Assembly (NCBI GenBank): GCA_023383055.1
Contig: JAHDYP010000027.1
Location: 1-56,393 of the forward strand
DNA from: Verrucomicrobiota bacterium
GTDB taxonomy: Bacteria > Verrucomicrobiota > Verrucomicrobiia > Limisphaerales > JAHDYP01
Reading direction: 5' to 3'
Length of the DNA: 56,393 nt
The notes beneath the pieces are model-generated. The model saw only the letters and a program-made list of their open reading frames with translations. It had not been told where the DNA came from and did not search any database. Positions within the stretch are counted from its first letter, which is position 1; each line of letters opens with the position of its first letter. Shown piece after piece: positions 16,723 through 26,441 of this stretch. The position numbers and the translations under genes were made by a program.

Positions 16723-18855
16723 CTAAGGGCGGGGAACGGCGTCCAGGACGACGATCTCGAAGGGCGCCAGGGCGAATTGCACCGGGGTTCCGCCCTGGGC
16801 GAGCCGCGCAGGTCGGGCGCTGTCTTCGGCCCACGGACTCGCGAGCAGGTAGGTGGTGGGCGCGGAGTGCGGGAGTTCGAATGCGGACGCGATGTCCAGG
16901 GCGTGGTTCCGGGGTTGATCGTCCGGGTTGCGCAGCATGAGGATTCCCTTGCGCGGCGACCAGGAGGCGTAGCCGTACACTTCCAGTTTGGCGGGATCGC
17001 CGCCGATCCAGTGAGTGTCGACGAGGATGTCGGCGTTGGCGCGCGACCAGCGGGCGGCTTCGGCGAGGATGCGCCAGTCCTCGGGGGTGAGTTTATCGGG
17101 CTGGAGATAGAGCTCCTGGAGGCCGGTGCCGCTGCCGAAGAAGGCGCGCACGTCGTCGCGGAAACCGGCGGAGTTGAAGGTGGGATCGCCCGCCATGCCG
17201 CGGCGTGAGTAGGCTACGCCCTGGGTCATGAGGGAATTGAGCGGGAAGCAGGGGCCTTTGAGGACGACATTGCGGTAGACCTCCTGGTCGCGATAGGTGA
17301 GCCACTGTTGCTGGTTGGGGCCTTTGCCAGCGCGGCCCATGTCGTTGCCCTGGCGCCAGAGGGAATCCGCGTAGCGCAACCAGAACGGCGAGGGCCACGA
17401 GCCCGTGGTGAGGTTGAGGTAAAGGGAGGGGTCTTCCTGGCGGAGCTCGAGCATCAGCCGGCGCATGGCGATCGTGTCGCGGAGGTACTCGGCGCCTCCG
17501 CTGGCGTACATGCCGGCCGCCATGCCATCGAACTTGAAGTGATTGACGCCGTAGTCGCGGATCATGCGGACGCAGGCATTCTTGAAGGCGGCGTAGTACT
17601 TTGGTCCGGCCATTGAGAAGCCGGTGGCGTTGGTTTCGTAGCCCTGCTCGCGGGCGAGTTGCATACGCTGGGCTTTGGGCTCGCCGTAGCCACCGAACGG
17701 GGAGAGCCAGACGCCCAGGCGGGTGTGGTACTGCCGGCACCGTTCGGCCAGCGGGGCGAAGCCATTGGGGAAACCGGAATGGAAATGCCAAAGCGTCCTG
17801 GGATCATCCCAACCGTCATCGAACACCATGCCGTCCATGGTGATGCCGTGGGGCCGGATGAACCGTTCGCCGAACAGGCGTATGGCCTCGAGACAGTTGG
17901 TCTCGTTCAGCGCGAATGGATCCCAGGCAATGTCGTACCAGGAGTTGTAGTGCAAGTAGGGTCGATACGGATGCGCCCGCTCCCGCTCCAGGTAACAAAG
18001 AAACGCCCGCCGCAGTTGGCCGTCCGGCGCCACACCCAGCACCAGACTCTGCGTCAGCGAATCGCCGCCCTTCAGCACGCCGTCCCACGGGATCCGGCAG
18101 ACCACCGGGCCACGCCCAGCAGGGGCTGCAGCGACCGATGAGTCGGCGCGCGCGCGCGGGCCGGTTTTCGGCTCGGCACCGGCTCCGCGCAATTCGTCGA
18201 GGGGTTCACGTTGATTGAGCGCATGCGGATCCTCGCAGCCCAAGAAGAAACTGCCGGCAACGACCGGGGATCCGTCCACCCGGCCGATCGTTTGAGCGTT
18301 CGGGAGGTCATGGTTCAGCCAGGCGATGTGTCGGAGGGTGCAATCCCCCAACGCGGCGGTCACCTCGATCTGCTGGCGGACGTAGTTGTCGCCGTCGTGC
18401 AGGCGCGCCAGCCAGACCACCCGCAGCCGCCCGTCCGGGGAACGAAGCGGCACGGTGATCTGCTGACCGGGGATGCGGGCGGCCAACTGGGCTGCGAGAG
18501 GATCGGGGGTGAGGTTGTCGAGTCTAACGGGACCGTCGGATTCGAGCGCCGAGGCCGGGTAGCGCCGGCCATCGGCCAGTACGATGTCGAAGATCTCACC
18601 CGTGAGCCGCAGTTCCCTCGATTGCCGGAGGTCCCGGGCAGAGTGCGTTCTGAGCCCCGGATTCCCGGTGGACCAACTGACGGCCAGGACGCTGTTGCTG
18701 GCGACGATCCGCGTGCCCGCGTGCAGCATCGTGGCAGGGCCGGGATCACCGGTCGGGTAGATGGGTTGCGCGCTGCCACCGACGGAACTCAAGGTCAGGG
18801 TCAGCGCGACAATTCGCCAGGTGCCGACGGGCGATCCGGGTGTGACGGTTTGCAT
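16723..18855 (-). CDS. Secreted alpha-galactosidase-like protein (GH36/GH-D type)
   Basis: A 710-residue protein with an N-terminal signal-like segment (VALTLTLSSVGGSAQP). A beta-rich N-terminal domain of about 300 residues precedes a TIM barrel with YNSWYDI, MVFDDGWDD, LGVWLSPFGGYG and HFKFDGMAAG. The Asp of KFDG is the expected nucleophile of clan GH-D. A C-terminal beta domain follows (KGILMLRNPDDQPR). Length and order fit the GH36-like melibiase group that is common in glycan-degrading Bacteroidetes and Verrucomicrobiota. Galactose specificity is a family-level guess. The gene is divergent from asnA and has a 107-base upstream gap. Confidence 0.85.
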   Translation of the reverse strand: MQTVTPGSPVGTWRIVALTLTLSSVGGSAQPIYPTGDPGPATMLHAGTRIVASNSVLAVSWSTGNPGLRTHSARDLRQSRELRLTGEIFDIVLADGRRYPASALESDGPVRLDNLTPDPLAAQLAARIPGQQITVPLRSPDGRLRVVWLARLHDGDNYVRQQIEVTAALGDCTLRHIAWLNHDLPNAQTIGRVDGSPVVAGSFFLGCEDPHALNQREPLDELRGAGAEPKTGPRARADSSVAAAPAGRGPVVCRIPWDGVLKGGDSLTQSLVLGVAPDGQLRRAFLCYLERERAHPYRPYLHYNSWYDIAWDPFALNETNCLEAIRLFGERFIRPHGITMDGMVFDDGWDDPRTLWHFHSGFPNGFAPLAERCRQYHTRLGVWLSPFGGYGEPKAQRMQLAREQGYETNATGFSMAGPKYYAAFKNACVRMIRDYGVNHFKFDGMAAGMYASGGAEYLRDTIAMRRLMLELRQEDPSLYLNLTTGSWPSPFWLRYADSLWRQGNDMGRAGKGPNQQQWLTYRDQEVYRNVVLKGPCFPLNSLMTQGVAYSRRGMAGDPTFNSAGFRDDVRAFFGSGTGLQELYLQPDKLTPEDWRILAEAARWSRANADILVDTHWIGGDPAKLEVYGYASWSPRKGILMLRNPDDQPRNHALDIASAFELPHSAPTTYLLASPWAEDSARPARLAQGGTPVQFALAPFEIVVLDAVPRP

Positions 18856-18962
18856 GATGTTTCGTGGAACGACAGGTGTACAGATTAGACTGTTCCAGGC
18901 AAAAGTCTGTCGTTTTCGCGATGGCTGCCGGGAGTTCCCGCTGTTAGGCTCGCCGCACGCAA

Positions 18963-20012
18963 ATGAGCCGCAAGAAAACCAACCTGATTTTACCCCGCCG
19001 TTACCACCCGTTGCTGGGCGTCACGGAAACCGAACGCGCCATCAAACTGCTCAAGGATTTCTTCGAGTTGAACCTGGCCACGGAATTGAACCTGAGCCGG
19101 GTTACCGCGCCGCTGTTCGTTCAGGGCGGCACCGGCATCAACGACGATCTCAACGGCATCGAGCGTCCGGTGGCCTTCCCGGTCAAGGACCTGCCCGGTG
19201 TGCGCGCGGAGATCGTTCAGTCCCTGGCCAAGTGGAAGCGCCTGCAACTGGCGGCGCTGAACTTCGCGCCCGGCTACGGCTTGTACACCGATATGAACGC
19301 GCTGCGGCCCGACGAAACCCTGGACAACACGCACTCGATCTACGTGGATCAGTGGGACTGGGAGCGCGTGATCACCCCGGCACAACGCAACGTCGAGTTC
19401 CTGCGCCGGATTGTCGCCAGGATTTACGCCTGCTTGAAGCGCACCGAGCATTTCGTGTTCGAGCGTTACCCGGCCATCCGCCCCGAGTTGCCGGAGGAAA
19501 TCACCTTCATCCACGCCGATGATCTGCGGGCGCGGTATCCCGCCCTTACGCCCAGGCAACGCGAGCACCGGTTGCTCCAGGAATGCGGCGCCGCGTTCAT
19601 CCTGGGCATTGGTGGCGAGCTGGACAACGGCACGATCCACGATGGACGCGCGCCCGATTACGACGATTGGTCCACGCCCACGCCGGATGGCCGCCGCGGA
19701 TTGAATGGGGACATCCTGATCTGGAATCCGGTGCTGCGGATGGCTTTCGAATTGTCTTCGATGGGCATCCGGGTGGACCGGCGGGCGCTTCGGCGGCAGT
19801 TGCGAATCCGCGGCTGCGAGGAGCGTCGCAAGTTGTTCTGGCACCAAAAACTGCTCCGCGACGAAATGCCACTATCCATCGGCGGAGGCATCGGCCAATC
19901 GCGCCTCTGCATGTACTTTCTGCGCAAGGCGCACGTGGGCGAAATCCAAGCGAGCCTCTGGCCGGACGAGATGATCGCCACCTGCCGCCGGCACAACATT
20001 CCGCTGCTGTAG
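18963..20012 (+). CDS. asnA: Aspartate-ammonia ligase (asparagine synthetase A)
   Basis: A 349-residue homologue of AsnA, which makes asparagine from aspartate, ammonia and ATP in the cytosol. It is class-II aminoacyl-tRNA-synthetase-like: KLLKDFFELNLATELNLSRVTAP at the N-terminus, VQSLAKWKR, GLYTDMNALR, THSIYVDQWDWE as a central conserved block, and the terminal GGGIGQSRLCMYFL motif that holds the ATP-contacting Arg. Length fits the family (about 330-350). The gene stands alone between a divergent glycosidase gene and a broken toxin-antitoxin gene. The start is the only ATG near the first conserved segment. Confidence 0.95.
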   Translation: MSRKKTNLILPRRYHPLLGVTETERAIKLLKDFFELNLATELNLSRVTAPLFVQGGTGINDDLNGIERPVAFPVKDLPGVRAEIVQSLAKWKRLQLAALNFAPGYGLYTDMNALRPDETLDNTHSIYVDQWDWERVITPAQRNVEFLRRIVARIYACLKRTEHFVFERYPAIRPELPEEITFIHADDLRARYPALTPRQREHRLLQECGAAFILGIGGELDNGTIHDGRAPDYDDWSTPTPDGRRGLNGDILIWNPVLRMAFELSSMGIRVDRRALRRQLRIRGCEERRKLFWHQKLLRDEMPLSIGGGIGQSRLCMYFLRKAHVGEIQASLWPDEMIATCRRHNIPLL

Positions 20013-20332
20013 GATCGCGCACGTCGTCGCAGGGAGGCTGCGGCGAGGCAAGCCGGCTCTCTCCTCCCAACGGGAGCGGAGAAGGAGGAACGTCGAGCGC
20101 CTCGGAATGGTGGGTGGAGTATGGCGGGTGTTTGGACCGTGAACGCCCAGAGATACGCCAAGGCGCTTTTCTCCGTGTGGTTCGTGTGGTTGGTGGGCCC
20201 CGACGCGGGCCTTTGTGGGTCTTCCTGGTTGGACGACGAGAAGCGGCCGAGTTCCAGTGGCTTCCTTCCGTTCGGTAACTTCAGGAGGCTCTTGAAATCC
20301 AGCTTTCACTCCGGATCTGTTACCTCTGGAGT
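20013..20332. other. Non-coding stretch between asnA and the MazE-MazF fusion gene
   Basis: About 320 bases between convergent genes. Small open frames occur on both strands but none shows a protein family signature. I see no RNA gene and no clear terminator with a T-run. Confidence 0.35.
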
Positions 20333-20758
20333 TCAGAGCGACAAGACCGTCCGCACGGCCGCTTCCACCCGGGTCATATCCTGTGGCGATAAAGCACCCC
20401 ACGTGGAGATGAGACGGTCTTTGGATATGGTGAGGATCTGCTCGCACTTCACCCAGCTCGTTAGGCGCAAGCCGTTTCGAGCATCGGGAACGACTTCAAC
20501 ATGGGTGGCACCCGTGATCGCGCGGGTTTGGGCCTCAATGGCGAATTCAACGTCCGTCTCGTTCGTGCCCGCCTCGGCAATGGCAGTGAAATCGTCAAAG
20601 AGTCGCTTTTCGCGCTCCTGTTGATCCAGCAGCAGCAGCCCATCCTGAAACAAACGATTCAGGCTTTGCTGGCGCTGCGCGGCCAGGGCTGTGGTCCGTT
20701 GGTAGGCTTCCTCTGAAAGCCGCCGCATGAGCACTTTTGCAGTCATAACCGACATCAC
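20333..20758 (-). pseudogene. In-frame fusion of a MazE-like antitoxin to the C-terminal half of a MazF-like toxin
   Basis: The 141-residue frame has two unlike parts. Residues 5-80 look like an antitoxin: MRRLSEEAYQRTTALAAQ as a ribbon-helix-helix-like start, then a linker and LFDDFTAIAEAG followed by EFAIEAQ, typical of the toxin-binding tail. From about residue 82 the sequence switches to the C-terminal half of MazF/PemK: NGLRLTSWVKCEQILTISKD and GALSPQDMTRVEAAVR. The N-terminal half of MazF, with its conserved RNA-binding and catalytic residues, is absent. The simplest reading is a deletion that joined two adjacent toxin-antitoxin genes in frame. The product should not cleave RNA. The first ATG is uncertain (20758 or 20746). 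Confidence 0.7.
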
Positions 20759-21140
20759 GATACGGCAGCACCCGCGCGTGCGGCATCAGGTCGCCATTGG
20801 GCCAGGTCTTAAACGAGAAGCGGCCGGTCCGCCAGCCCAAGACTGTTAGCCTTTCCCAATCGAGTGTCCCGATTCCATGTCGCATATGCGACATGGAATC
20901 GGGACGTGGGGAAACAAGGGGCTTTGTCTGAAAGCCGAGCTGGCTCTTGAGCCTGCGGCACCCTCTCTCGCTCAGCAATGTGCCGTCCCGGATCGGACGG
21001 GCAGGAATGGCACACCCCGGAAGAGATCGAACCGAAGATCGCAAAGAAGCGCAGATGCCGCTTTCGCCTTTTGGCCATTTCCAGTGGGGCCGGGATGATT
21101 GGACTTGAACCCATGGAGGGGATAAGGTTCCCGCGGTTTT
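20759..21140. other. Intergenic region carrying a perfect palindrome and a tRNA-like fragment
   Basis: About 380 bases without a gene. It contains the 40-base palindrome described separately and, nearer the next gene, a stretch resembling the 3' part of a tRNA on the minus strand, which does not fold into a full cloverleaf. Promoters for the fusion gene (leftward) and for the ASPIC lipoprotein pair (rightward) must also lie here, but no convincing boxes are visible. Confidence 0.4.
20866..20905. repeat. Perfect 40-bp palindrome, copy 1
   Basis: A perfect inverted repeat with no spacer. Each 20-base arm runs GTCCCGATTCCATGTCGCAT, meeting at the central CAT/ATG. The same sequence with one changed position per arm occurs at 35202-35247. 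As RNA it would form a long hairpin. As DNA it could be a protein-binding site or a REP-like/MITE unit. It lies in an intergenic region next to a broken toxin-antitoxin gene. Confidence 0.9.
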
Positions 21141-22901
21141 ATGAGCACAGCGCCGGCGTTCCGCTACCGCATCTCCTCGTGGGTTACCCAACACCCCGGG
21201 CGAGCATGGCGATGGCTTGGTCCGCTGGTGGTTCTCGGGTTGACGGCAGGATGCGACCGCGCTCCGGACCAGCCGAAGCCGGTGAATTCCGCCGCCGGGC
21301 TCGTCTGGGCAGAAGACACGCCATCCGGCCCGCCCGGTTTCGAGGACGTCACGCGTTCGTCGGGGATCGATTTTTTGCATCAGCTGGCGAACGGCAAACT
21401 GGACAACATCATGAAATCGGACGGGGCCGGTGGCGTGGTGTTGGATTACGACCGTGACGGGTACCTGGATCTTTACCTGGTGAATTCCGGTCCGGTGCCG
21501 GTGCTGTCGGAGGCCCCGCCGGGGACGCCGCGGCTGCCGAACCGGCTTTTTCGCAATCGGGGTGATGGCACGTTCGAGGAGGTTACGCGGCGCGCGGGGA
21601 TCGAGGGTTGGGGATTCGGCACCACGGCGGCCTCAGCGGACTACGACAACGATGGGTATCCCGATTTGCTGGTCGTTAATTTCGGCGGGCTGATCCTCTA
21701 TCGCAACGAGGGGGACGGCGGCTTCAAAGACGTGACGGCAACGGCGGGGTTGATCTCGGAGCAGCCGGGGATTTCGGCGACCTTTCTCGATGTGGACAAC
21801 GACGGATACCTGGACCTGTTTGTCGCCAATTACCTGAAGTTCGATCCGTCCATACAGGTTCCTGAGGGGACCCAGGCGCCTTATCCGGGGCCGCTTTCGT
21901 ACGAACCCGAGTTGAACCTGCTTTACCGCAACCGGGGCGACGGGACGTTCGAGGATATCAGCGAACGCGCGGGCATTCGCATCCCGGGTCACCGGGCGAT
22001 GTCGGTCACGGCGTTTGACTATGACCTCGACGGTGACTCGGACCTTTACGTGTCGAACGATGGCACGCCGAATCTGCTGCTGGAGAACGACGGGCAGGGT
22101 CGTTTTACCGAAGTGGGTCTGCGAACCGGCCTCGGGTTCAACCAATTTGGGGCCGCGGAAGGCTCGATGGGCGCCACGGTGGGTGACTGCACCGGGGATG
22201 GCTTGCCCGACCTGTTTGTCACCCGGTTTGGCCGCGCGTCGCTGTATGTCAACGCGCCCGGCGGCCTGTTTGTGGATTCGATCCAGACCTCGGGCATTCT
22301 GCCGCTGTCGATGCCCCACACCGGGTGGGGTGGCAATTTCCTGGACTTCGACAATGACGGCGACCTGGATCTGTTCATCGCCAACGGTGACCCGCACTTC
22401 CTGCGGGGCATGCCGCCGCTCCTGCTCGAGAATCGCGGGGATGGTTTCTTCCGCGATGCGCGCGCCTGGGGCGGACCGCTGTTTGACCGGCCGCTCAACG
22501 CCCGCGGCAGCGGGGCCTGGGACTTTGACAACGACGGCCGGCTGGATTTGATCATCACCTCGCTGGGTGAACGCGCGGCGTTGTGGCGAAACGTCGGGGT
22601 ATCCGGAGACCGCTGGCTCACCCTCGAACTTGAAGGCACGCGCAGCAACCGCGACGGGCTGGGTGCCCAAGTGCGCCTGACGACCGGCGGTCGCACGCAT
22701 TACGCCGAGGCACGCTGTCCCACCAGCTACGTGTTTCAGCAGGATCCGCGACCGCACTTTGGATTGGGTGCGGCGACAGCCATCGACCGGATCGAGATCC
22801 GGTGGCCGAGTGGTCAGACGCAGATCCTGAGCGACGTGGTGGCGGGCGGCATCCTGAAAGTGGTCGAACCCGGCGCCTCGCGTTGGCCTTCACGCTCATG
22901 A
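21141..22901 (+). CDS. FG-GAP/ASPIC-UnbV repeat lipoprotein (CRTAC1-like)
   Basis: A 586-residue protein with a lipoprotein signal ending LTAG-C (Cys38), so it should be lipid-anchored outside the cytoplasm. The mature part starts GFEDVTRSSGIDF and carries several FG-GAP/VCBS calcium-binding blades, recognisable by repeats of D-x-D-x-D-G-x-x-D-L such as DYDRDGYLDLYLVN, DNDGYPDLLVVN and DFDNDGDLDLFIAN. The last 90 residues match the ASPIC/UnbV domain (SNRDGLGAQVRLTTGG, IRWPSGQTQ). Such proteins are common in PVC bacteria and probably act in adhesion or protein binding. The stop overlaps the next start as ATGA, so the two are co-translated. Confidence 0.88.
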   Translation: MSTAPAFRYRISSWVTQHPGRAWRWLGPLVVLGLTAGCDRAPDQPKPVNSAAGLVWAEDTPSGPPGFEDVTRSSGIDFLHQLANGKLDNIMKSDGAGGVVLDYDRDGYLDLYLVNSGPVPVLSEAPPGTPRLPNRLFRNRGDGTFEEVTRRAGIEGWGFGTTAASADYDNDGYPDLLVVNFGGLILYRNEGDGGFKDVTATAGLISEQPGISATFLDVDNDGYLDLFVANYLKFDPSIQVPEGTQAPYPGPLSYEPELNLLYRNRGDGTFEDISERAGIRIPGHRAMSVTAFDYDLDGDSDLYVSNDGTPNLLLENDGQGRFTEVGLRTGLGFNQFGAAEGSMGATVGDCTGDGLPDLFVTRFGRASLYVNAPGGLFVDSIQTSGILPLSMPHTGWGGNFLDFDNDGDLDLFIANGDPHFLRGMPPLLLENRGDGFFRDARAWGGPLFDRPLNARGSGAWDFDNDGRLDLIITSLGERAALWRNVGVSGDRWLTLELEGTRSNRDGLGAQVRLTTGGRTHYAEARCPTSYVFQQDPRPHFGLGAATAIDRIEIRWPSGQTQILSDVVAGGILKVVEPGASRWPSRS

Positions 22902-25900
22902 ACCTACTCGCTATCATGCCATCGAGACTACATCCTGGCCGGCTCCTGCGGTTGGGTCTCCTCATTGTGTTGTTTGCCGCGATGGGCTGCCGTCAAAGCA
23001 CCGGGCCGGTTCCCCCTCCCGCGCACATCATTGCCGGAATGAACCGGGGGGTGAGCCTCATGGGCCAGTACCTATACGACGAGGCGGTGCAGGCGTTCGA
23101 GGCGGTCTTGCGGGACGCCCCTGACCTGACCGAGGCCCAGATCAACCTGGCCATTGCCCGGTTCAACCGGAATGGCAAGGAAGACCTCGAGGTGGCGGCC
23201 AAGCTCCTGACGGCGGTGCTCGCGCGGGAGCCGAACAACCTGCGCGCCCTTTATTCCGAGGCGATTCTGCTGCAACACATCGGCCAGGCGGACCAGGCGT
23301 TGATCCGTCTCGAGAAAGTGGTTCAGGCGCGGCCTGATGACGGCGCGGCCTGGTACCTGGTCGCACTCTGCAAACAGCGGTTGAGCCAGCCGGCGGAGGC
23401 CGAGTTTCTCCAGGCGGTGCGGCATCGGCCCTATCTCTTCAGCGCCTATTACCAGCTTTACCAGACCGCCCTGCGCGGCGGCGAACCGGCCAAGGCTGCG
23501 GATTACCTCGAGCGCTTCAAGACCCTGCGCGAAAGCCCGCTGGGCGAATCGATCGAACTGCCGCAATACAACCAAATGGGCGACCTCGCCGTGGCTCAAC
23601 CGCTGCCCACCCGGTCCGTTCCGCCCATTGCCCGCAGTCAATACCGGCTGCAACCGCCGTTGACGGTTTTCAGCGGCGCGGCCGAAGCCGCCGATACCGG
23701 CGCGTCGGCCCTGACGTGGACCGGCTTGGCCGCCGGCGATCTGGATGGCGATGGGCGGGCCGACCTGGTGGTGCCACTTGGCGAAGGCCGGCGCGTCGCG
23801 CTGCTCCGCCAAACCGCCGATCTCGAGTTCACGCCGGTCTCCGGCGATTCGGGGCTCGAGGAACTCGAGGGCGTTTTGAGCTGTGCGCTGGGTGACTTCG
23901 ACAATGACGGCGTGCCCGACCTGTTTGTGACGGGGTTGAGCGGCAACCGATTGTTGAGGGGCAAGGGCGACGGCACGTTTCTGAACGTGACGGTTCAATC
24001 CGGTTTGAACGCCGCCGCCCAGGGGCGATCGGCGTTGTTCCTGGATGCGGATCATGACGGTGACCTGGACCTGTTCGTGTGCCACCCGACCACGACTCGA
24101 CTTTGGAACAACAACGGCGACGGGCAGTTCACGGAGATCGCCGAGGCGGCGGGGATCGCCTGTCCGGACGGCGGCACCGTGCTGGTGCTGGCCGGCGATC
24201 TGGACGGCGATCGCGACCAGGATCTGGTGCTCTTGCGCCAGGACGGCCCGGCGCGGTGGTTCCGAAACGAACTGCTCGGCCGCTACGCCGAGGTCGAATT
24301 TGAGGGCCTCGACATTCGCGGCGACCGCGGCGGCGCGCTGCAGGACTTCAACGGAGATGGCCTGCTCGACCTCGTGGTTCTCGGCGGCGATCCCGCGGAG
24401 TTGCGGCTGTTCACGGGACAGGGCCAGGGGAAATTCAAACCGGACACGACCTTCCAGGGGACGGCCCGGGCATTGGCGTCGCATGGTCCGATTGCCGGTT
24501 TTCGCTTCGCGGACATCGATCTCGATGGCGACCTTGACCTGGTCGGCTTCGGAACCGCGACTCATCTGCTGCTGAACGATGGCAAGGGCCGTTTCGCCCT
24601 CCAAACCGGGATCGGAATACCGCCGGCCGGTCGGCGGGTGGCGGGACTCGAGGTCCTGGACCTCAATGCCGATCTCGTGCCCGACCTGCTGAGCATCGAG
24701 GCGGAGGGCACACTGCGCATCGGGCTGGCCGTCGGCGAACTGGCGCCGCCCTCGACCGCACTGGCGATCCGGCCCAGCGGCGTTCGCGGGCGGGACGGTC
24801 GGACGCGCAGCCCGGCGGGCGGCCAGGGGGTGACGTTGACGGCGCGCGCCGGCCTGCGGGAACAGAAGCTGGTCTACACCGGCCAGACGGGCGGACCGCA
24901 CCAGTCGTGGCTGCCGGCGGTGTTCGGTCTGGGCGGCGTTCCGCAGGCGGACTACGTGCAGTTCCTGTGGCCGGACGGCGTGGCGCAAGTCGAACTGGCC
25001 ATGGCCGCGGGCCAGACGCACGACGTCGCGGAATTACAGCGGAAGATCTCGAGTTGCCCGGTTCTGTTTGCGTGGAACGGAAGTCGGTTCGAGTTCGTCA
25101 CGGATTTCGCCGGCGTGGGTGGGCTCGGTTATTTTTCGGCGCCTGGCGTGGCCGCGCCACCGCAGGTGCTCGAGCATGTGAAGATCGAACCGGACCAACT
25201 GCAACCGCGGGACGGCATGTACGAACTGCGGGTCACGGAACCGATGGAAGAAACCGCGTATATCGACCGGCTCGAATTGCTCGCGATCGATCATCCCCCG
25301 GAGGTGCGGGTGTTCCCGGATGAACGCCTGGCCATCGCCGGGCCGCTCCCCACGCACGATCTGCTGATCGTGGACGAGCGCTGGTTCCCCGAGCGGGTGT
25401 CGGATCCCTCGGGCCGGGATTGCCGCGAGCAACTCGCGCGCGTGGACCGCCGGTATGCGTATGCGCCGCAACTCGACCGTCGCTATGTGGGTTTCTGCCG
25501 GCCGCACACGCTCGAGCTGGATTTTGGGGATCGGCTGGGGGAATTGGCCGAAGCCGGACGGCTCTTTTTGTTCATCAACGGCTTTATTGAATACCCCTAT
25601 TCGCAAACCGTTTACGCGGCCAGCCAGTCGCGCGTGGGCTGGGAACCGATCCGCGTCGATCGCCTGGAATCGGACGGCCGCTGGCACACGATCGTGCCGG
25701 ACGGCGGTGCCCCCGGCGGCATGGCGCGCACCATGACCATCGATCTCAGCGGCCAACTCACGCCGGCGACGCGCAAGCTGCGCCTGACGACGAACCTCGA
25801 GATCTACTATGACCAGATCTTCGTGGCCGCCTCGGCGCCGCGGACCGACGTGACCGTGCGCTCGGTGCCCCTGCGGGACGCGCTGCTCCGGTACGTCGGC

Positions 25901-26317
25901 TTCGCCCGCGAATACTCGCCCGACGGCCTGTTGCCACTGATCTTCGATTACGAGTTGCGCGACACCACGGCGCCCTTCCACCGGCTCAAGGGCCGTTACA
26001 CCCGCTACGGGCCGGTGACCGAGTTGCTGGCCGAGTTCGACGACCGCTATGTGCTGGTGGGGTCCGGCGACGAGATCGCCCTCCGGTTCGACGCGACGTC
26101 GCTGCCGTCGCTGGCGCCGGGCTGGAAACGGAGTTTCATCCTGGTCTCGCACGCGTATTGCAAGGATATGGACCTTTACACGGCGACGCCGCGGACGCTC
26201 GAGCCGCTCCCGTTCCGGGCGATGAGCCAATATCCGTATCCGGCGACGGAGCGCTACCCAGACAGCGTGGAACACCGGGCTTACTTGGAGACGTACAACA
26301 CGAGACGCGTGGATTAA
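22898..26317 (+). CDS. TPR and FG-GAP/ASPIC repeat lipoprotein, 1139 residues
   Basis: Starts at an ATGA overlap with the previous gene. A lipoprotein signal ends AAMG-C (near residue 28). TPR-like helical repeats run to about residue 200 (YDEAVQAFEAVLRDAP, QADQALIRLEKVVQARP), then FG-GAP blades (GDLDGDGRADLVVPL, DADHDGDLDLFVCH) to about 600, and an ASPIC/UnbV-like segment near 625-700. The remaining 430 residues form an extra C-terminal region with no family I recognise. Together with the upstream protein it makes a pair of surface lipoproteins, perhaps for binding a substrate or partner. The large C-terminal extension sets it apart from ordinary ASPIC proteins. Confidence 0.85.
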   Translation: MNLLAIMPSRLHPGRLLRLGLLIVLFAAMGCRQSTGPVPPPAHIIAGMNRGVSLMGQYLYDEAVQAFEAVLRDAPDLTEAQINLAIARFNRNGKEDLEVAAKLLTAVLAREPNNLRALYSEAILLQHIGQADQALIRLEKVVQARPDDGAAWYLVALCKQRLSQPAEAEFLQAVRHRPYLFSAYYQLYQTALRGGEPAKAADYLERFKTLRESPLGESIELPQYNQMGDLAVAQPLPTRSVPPIARSQYRLQPPLTVFSGAAEAADTGASALTWTGLAAGDLDGDGRADLVVPLGEGRRVALLRQTADLEFTPVSGDSGLEELEGVLSCALGDFDNDGVPDLFVTGLSGNRLLRGKGDGTFLNVTVQSGLNAAAQGRSALFLDADHDGDLDLFVCHPTTTRLWNNNGDGQFTEIAEAAGIACPDGGTVLVLAGDLDGDRDQDLVLLRQDGPARWFRNELLGRYAEVEFEGLDIRGDRGGALQDFNGDGLLDLVVLGGDPAELRLFTGQGQGKFKPDTTFQGTARALASHGPIAGFRFADIDLDGDLDLVGFGTATHLLLNDGKGRFALQTGIGIPPAGRRVAGLEVLDLNADLVPDLLSIEAEGTLRIGLAVGELAPPSTALAIRPSGVRGRDGRTRSPAGGQGVTLTARAGLREQKLVYTGQTGGPHQSWLPAVFGLGGVPQADYVQFLWPDGVAQVELAMAAGQTHDVAELQRKISSCPVLFAWNGSRFEFVTDFAGVGGLGYFSAPGVAAPPQVLEHVKIEPDQLQPRDGMYELRVTEPMEETAYIDRLELLAIDHPPEVRVFPDERLAIAGPLPTHDLLIVDERWFPERVSDPSGRDCREQLARVDRRYAYAPQLDRRYVGFCRPHTLELDFGDRLGELAEAGRLFLFINGFIEYPYSQTVYAASQSRVGWEPIRVDRLESDGRWHTIVPDGGAPGGMARTMTIDLSGQLTPATRKLRLTTNLEIYYDQIFVAASAPRTDVTVRSVPLRDALLRYVGFAREYSPDGLLPLIFDYELRDTTAPFHRLKGRYTRYGPVTELLAEFDDRYVLVGSGDEIALRFDATSLPSLAPGWKRSFILVSHAYCKDMDLYTATPRTLEPLPFRAMSQYPYPATERYPDSVEHRAYLETYNTRRVD

Positions 26318-26441
26318 CCGCCGTAGATCGCCCGATGACGGAGGCACGAGCCACGCGAGTCCGCAGTCGCGGGTTTTATGGAATGACGGCCTCGTGTAAC
26401 TCGGCCCTCCAGAATTGAACGTGACTGAAGTGAGCTGAACT

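Noticed and set aside
21090..21150. tRNA-like stretch on the minus strand (T-loop GGTTCAAGTCC, a CTCATAA loop and a hairpin like a long variable arm)
   Set aside because: The acceptor and anticodon stems do not pair and the spacing is wrong for a Met tRNA. It also overlaps the start of a well-supported lipoprotein gene. At best it is a remnant.
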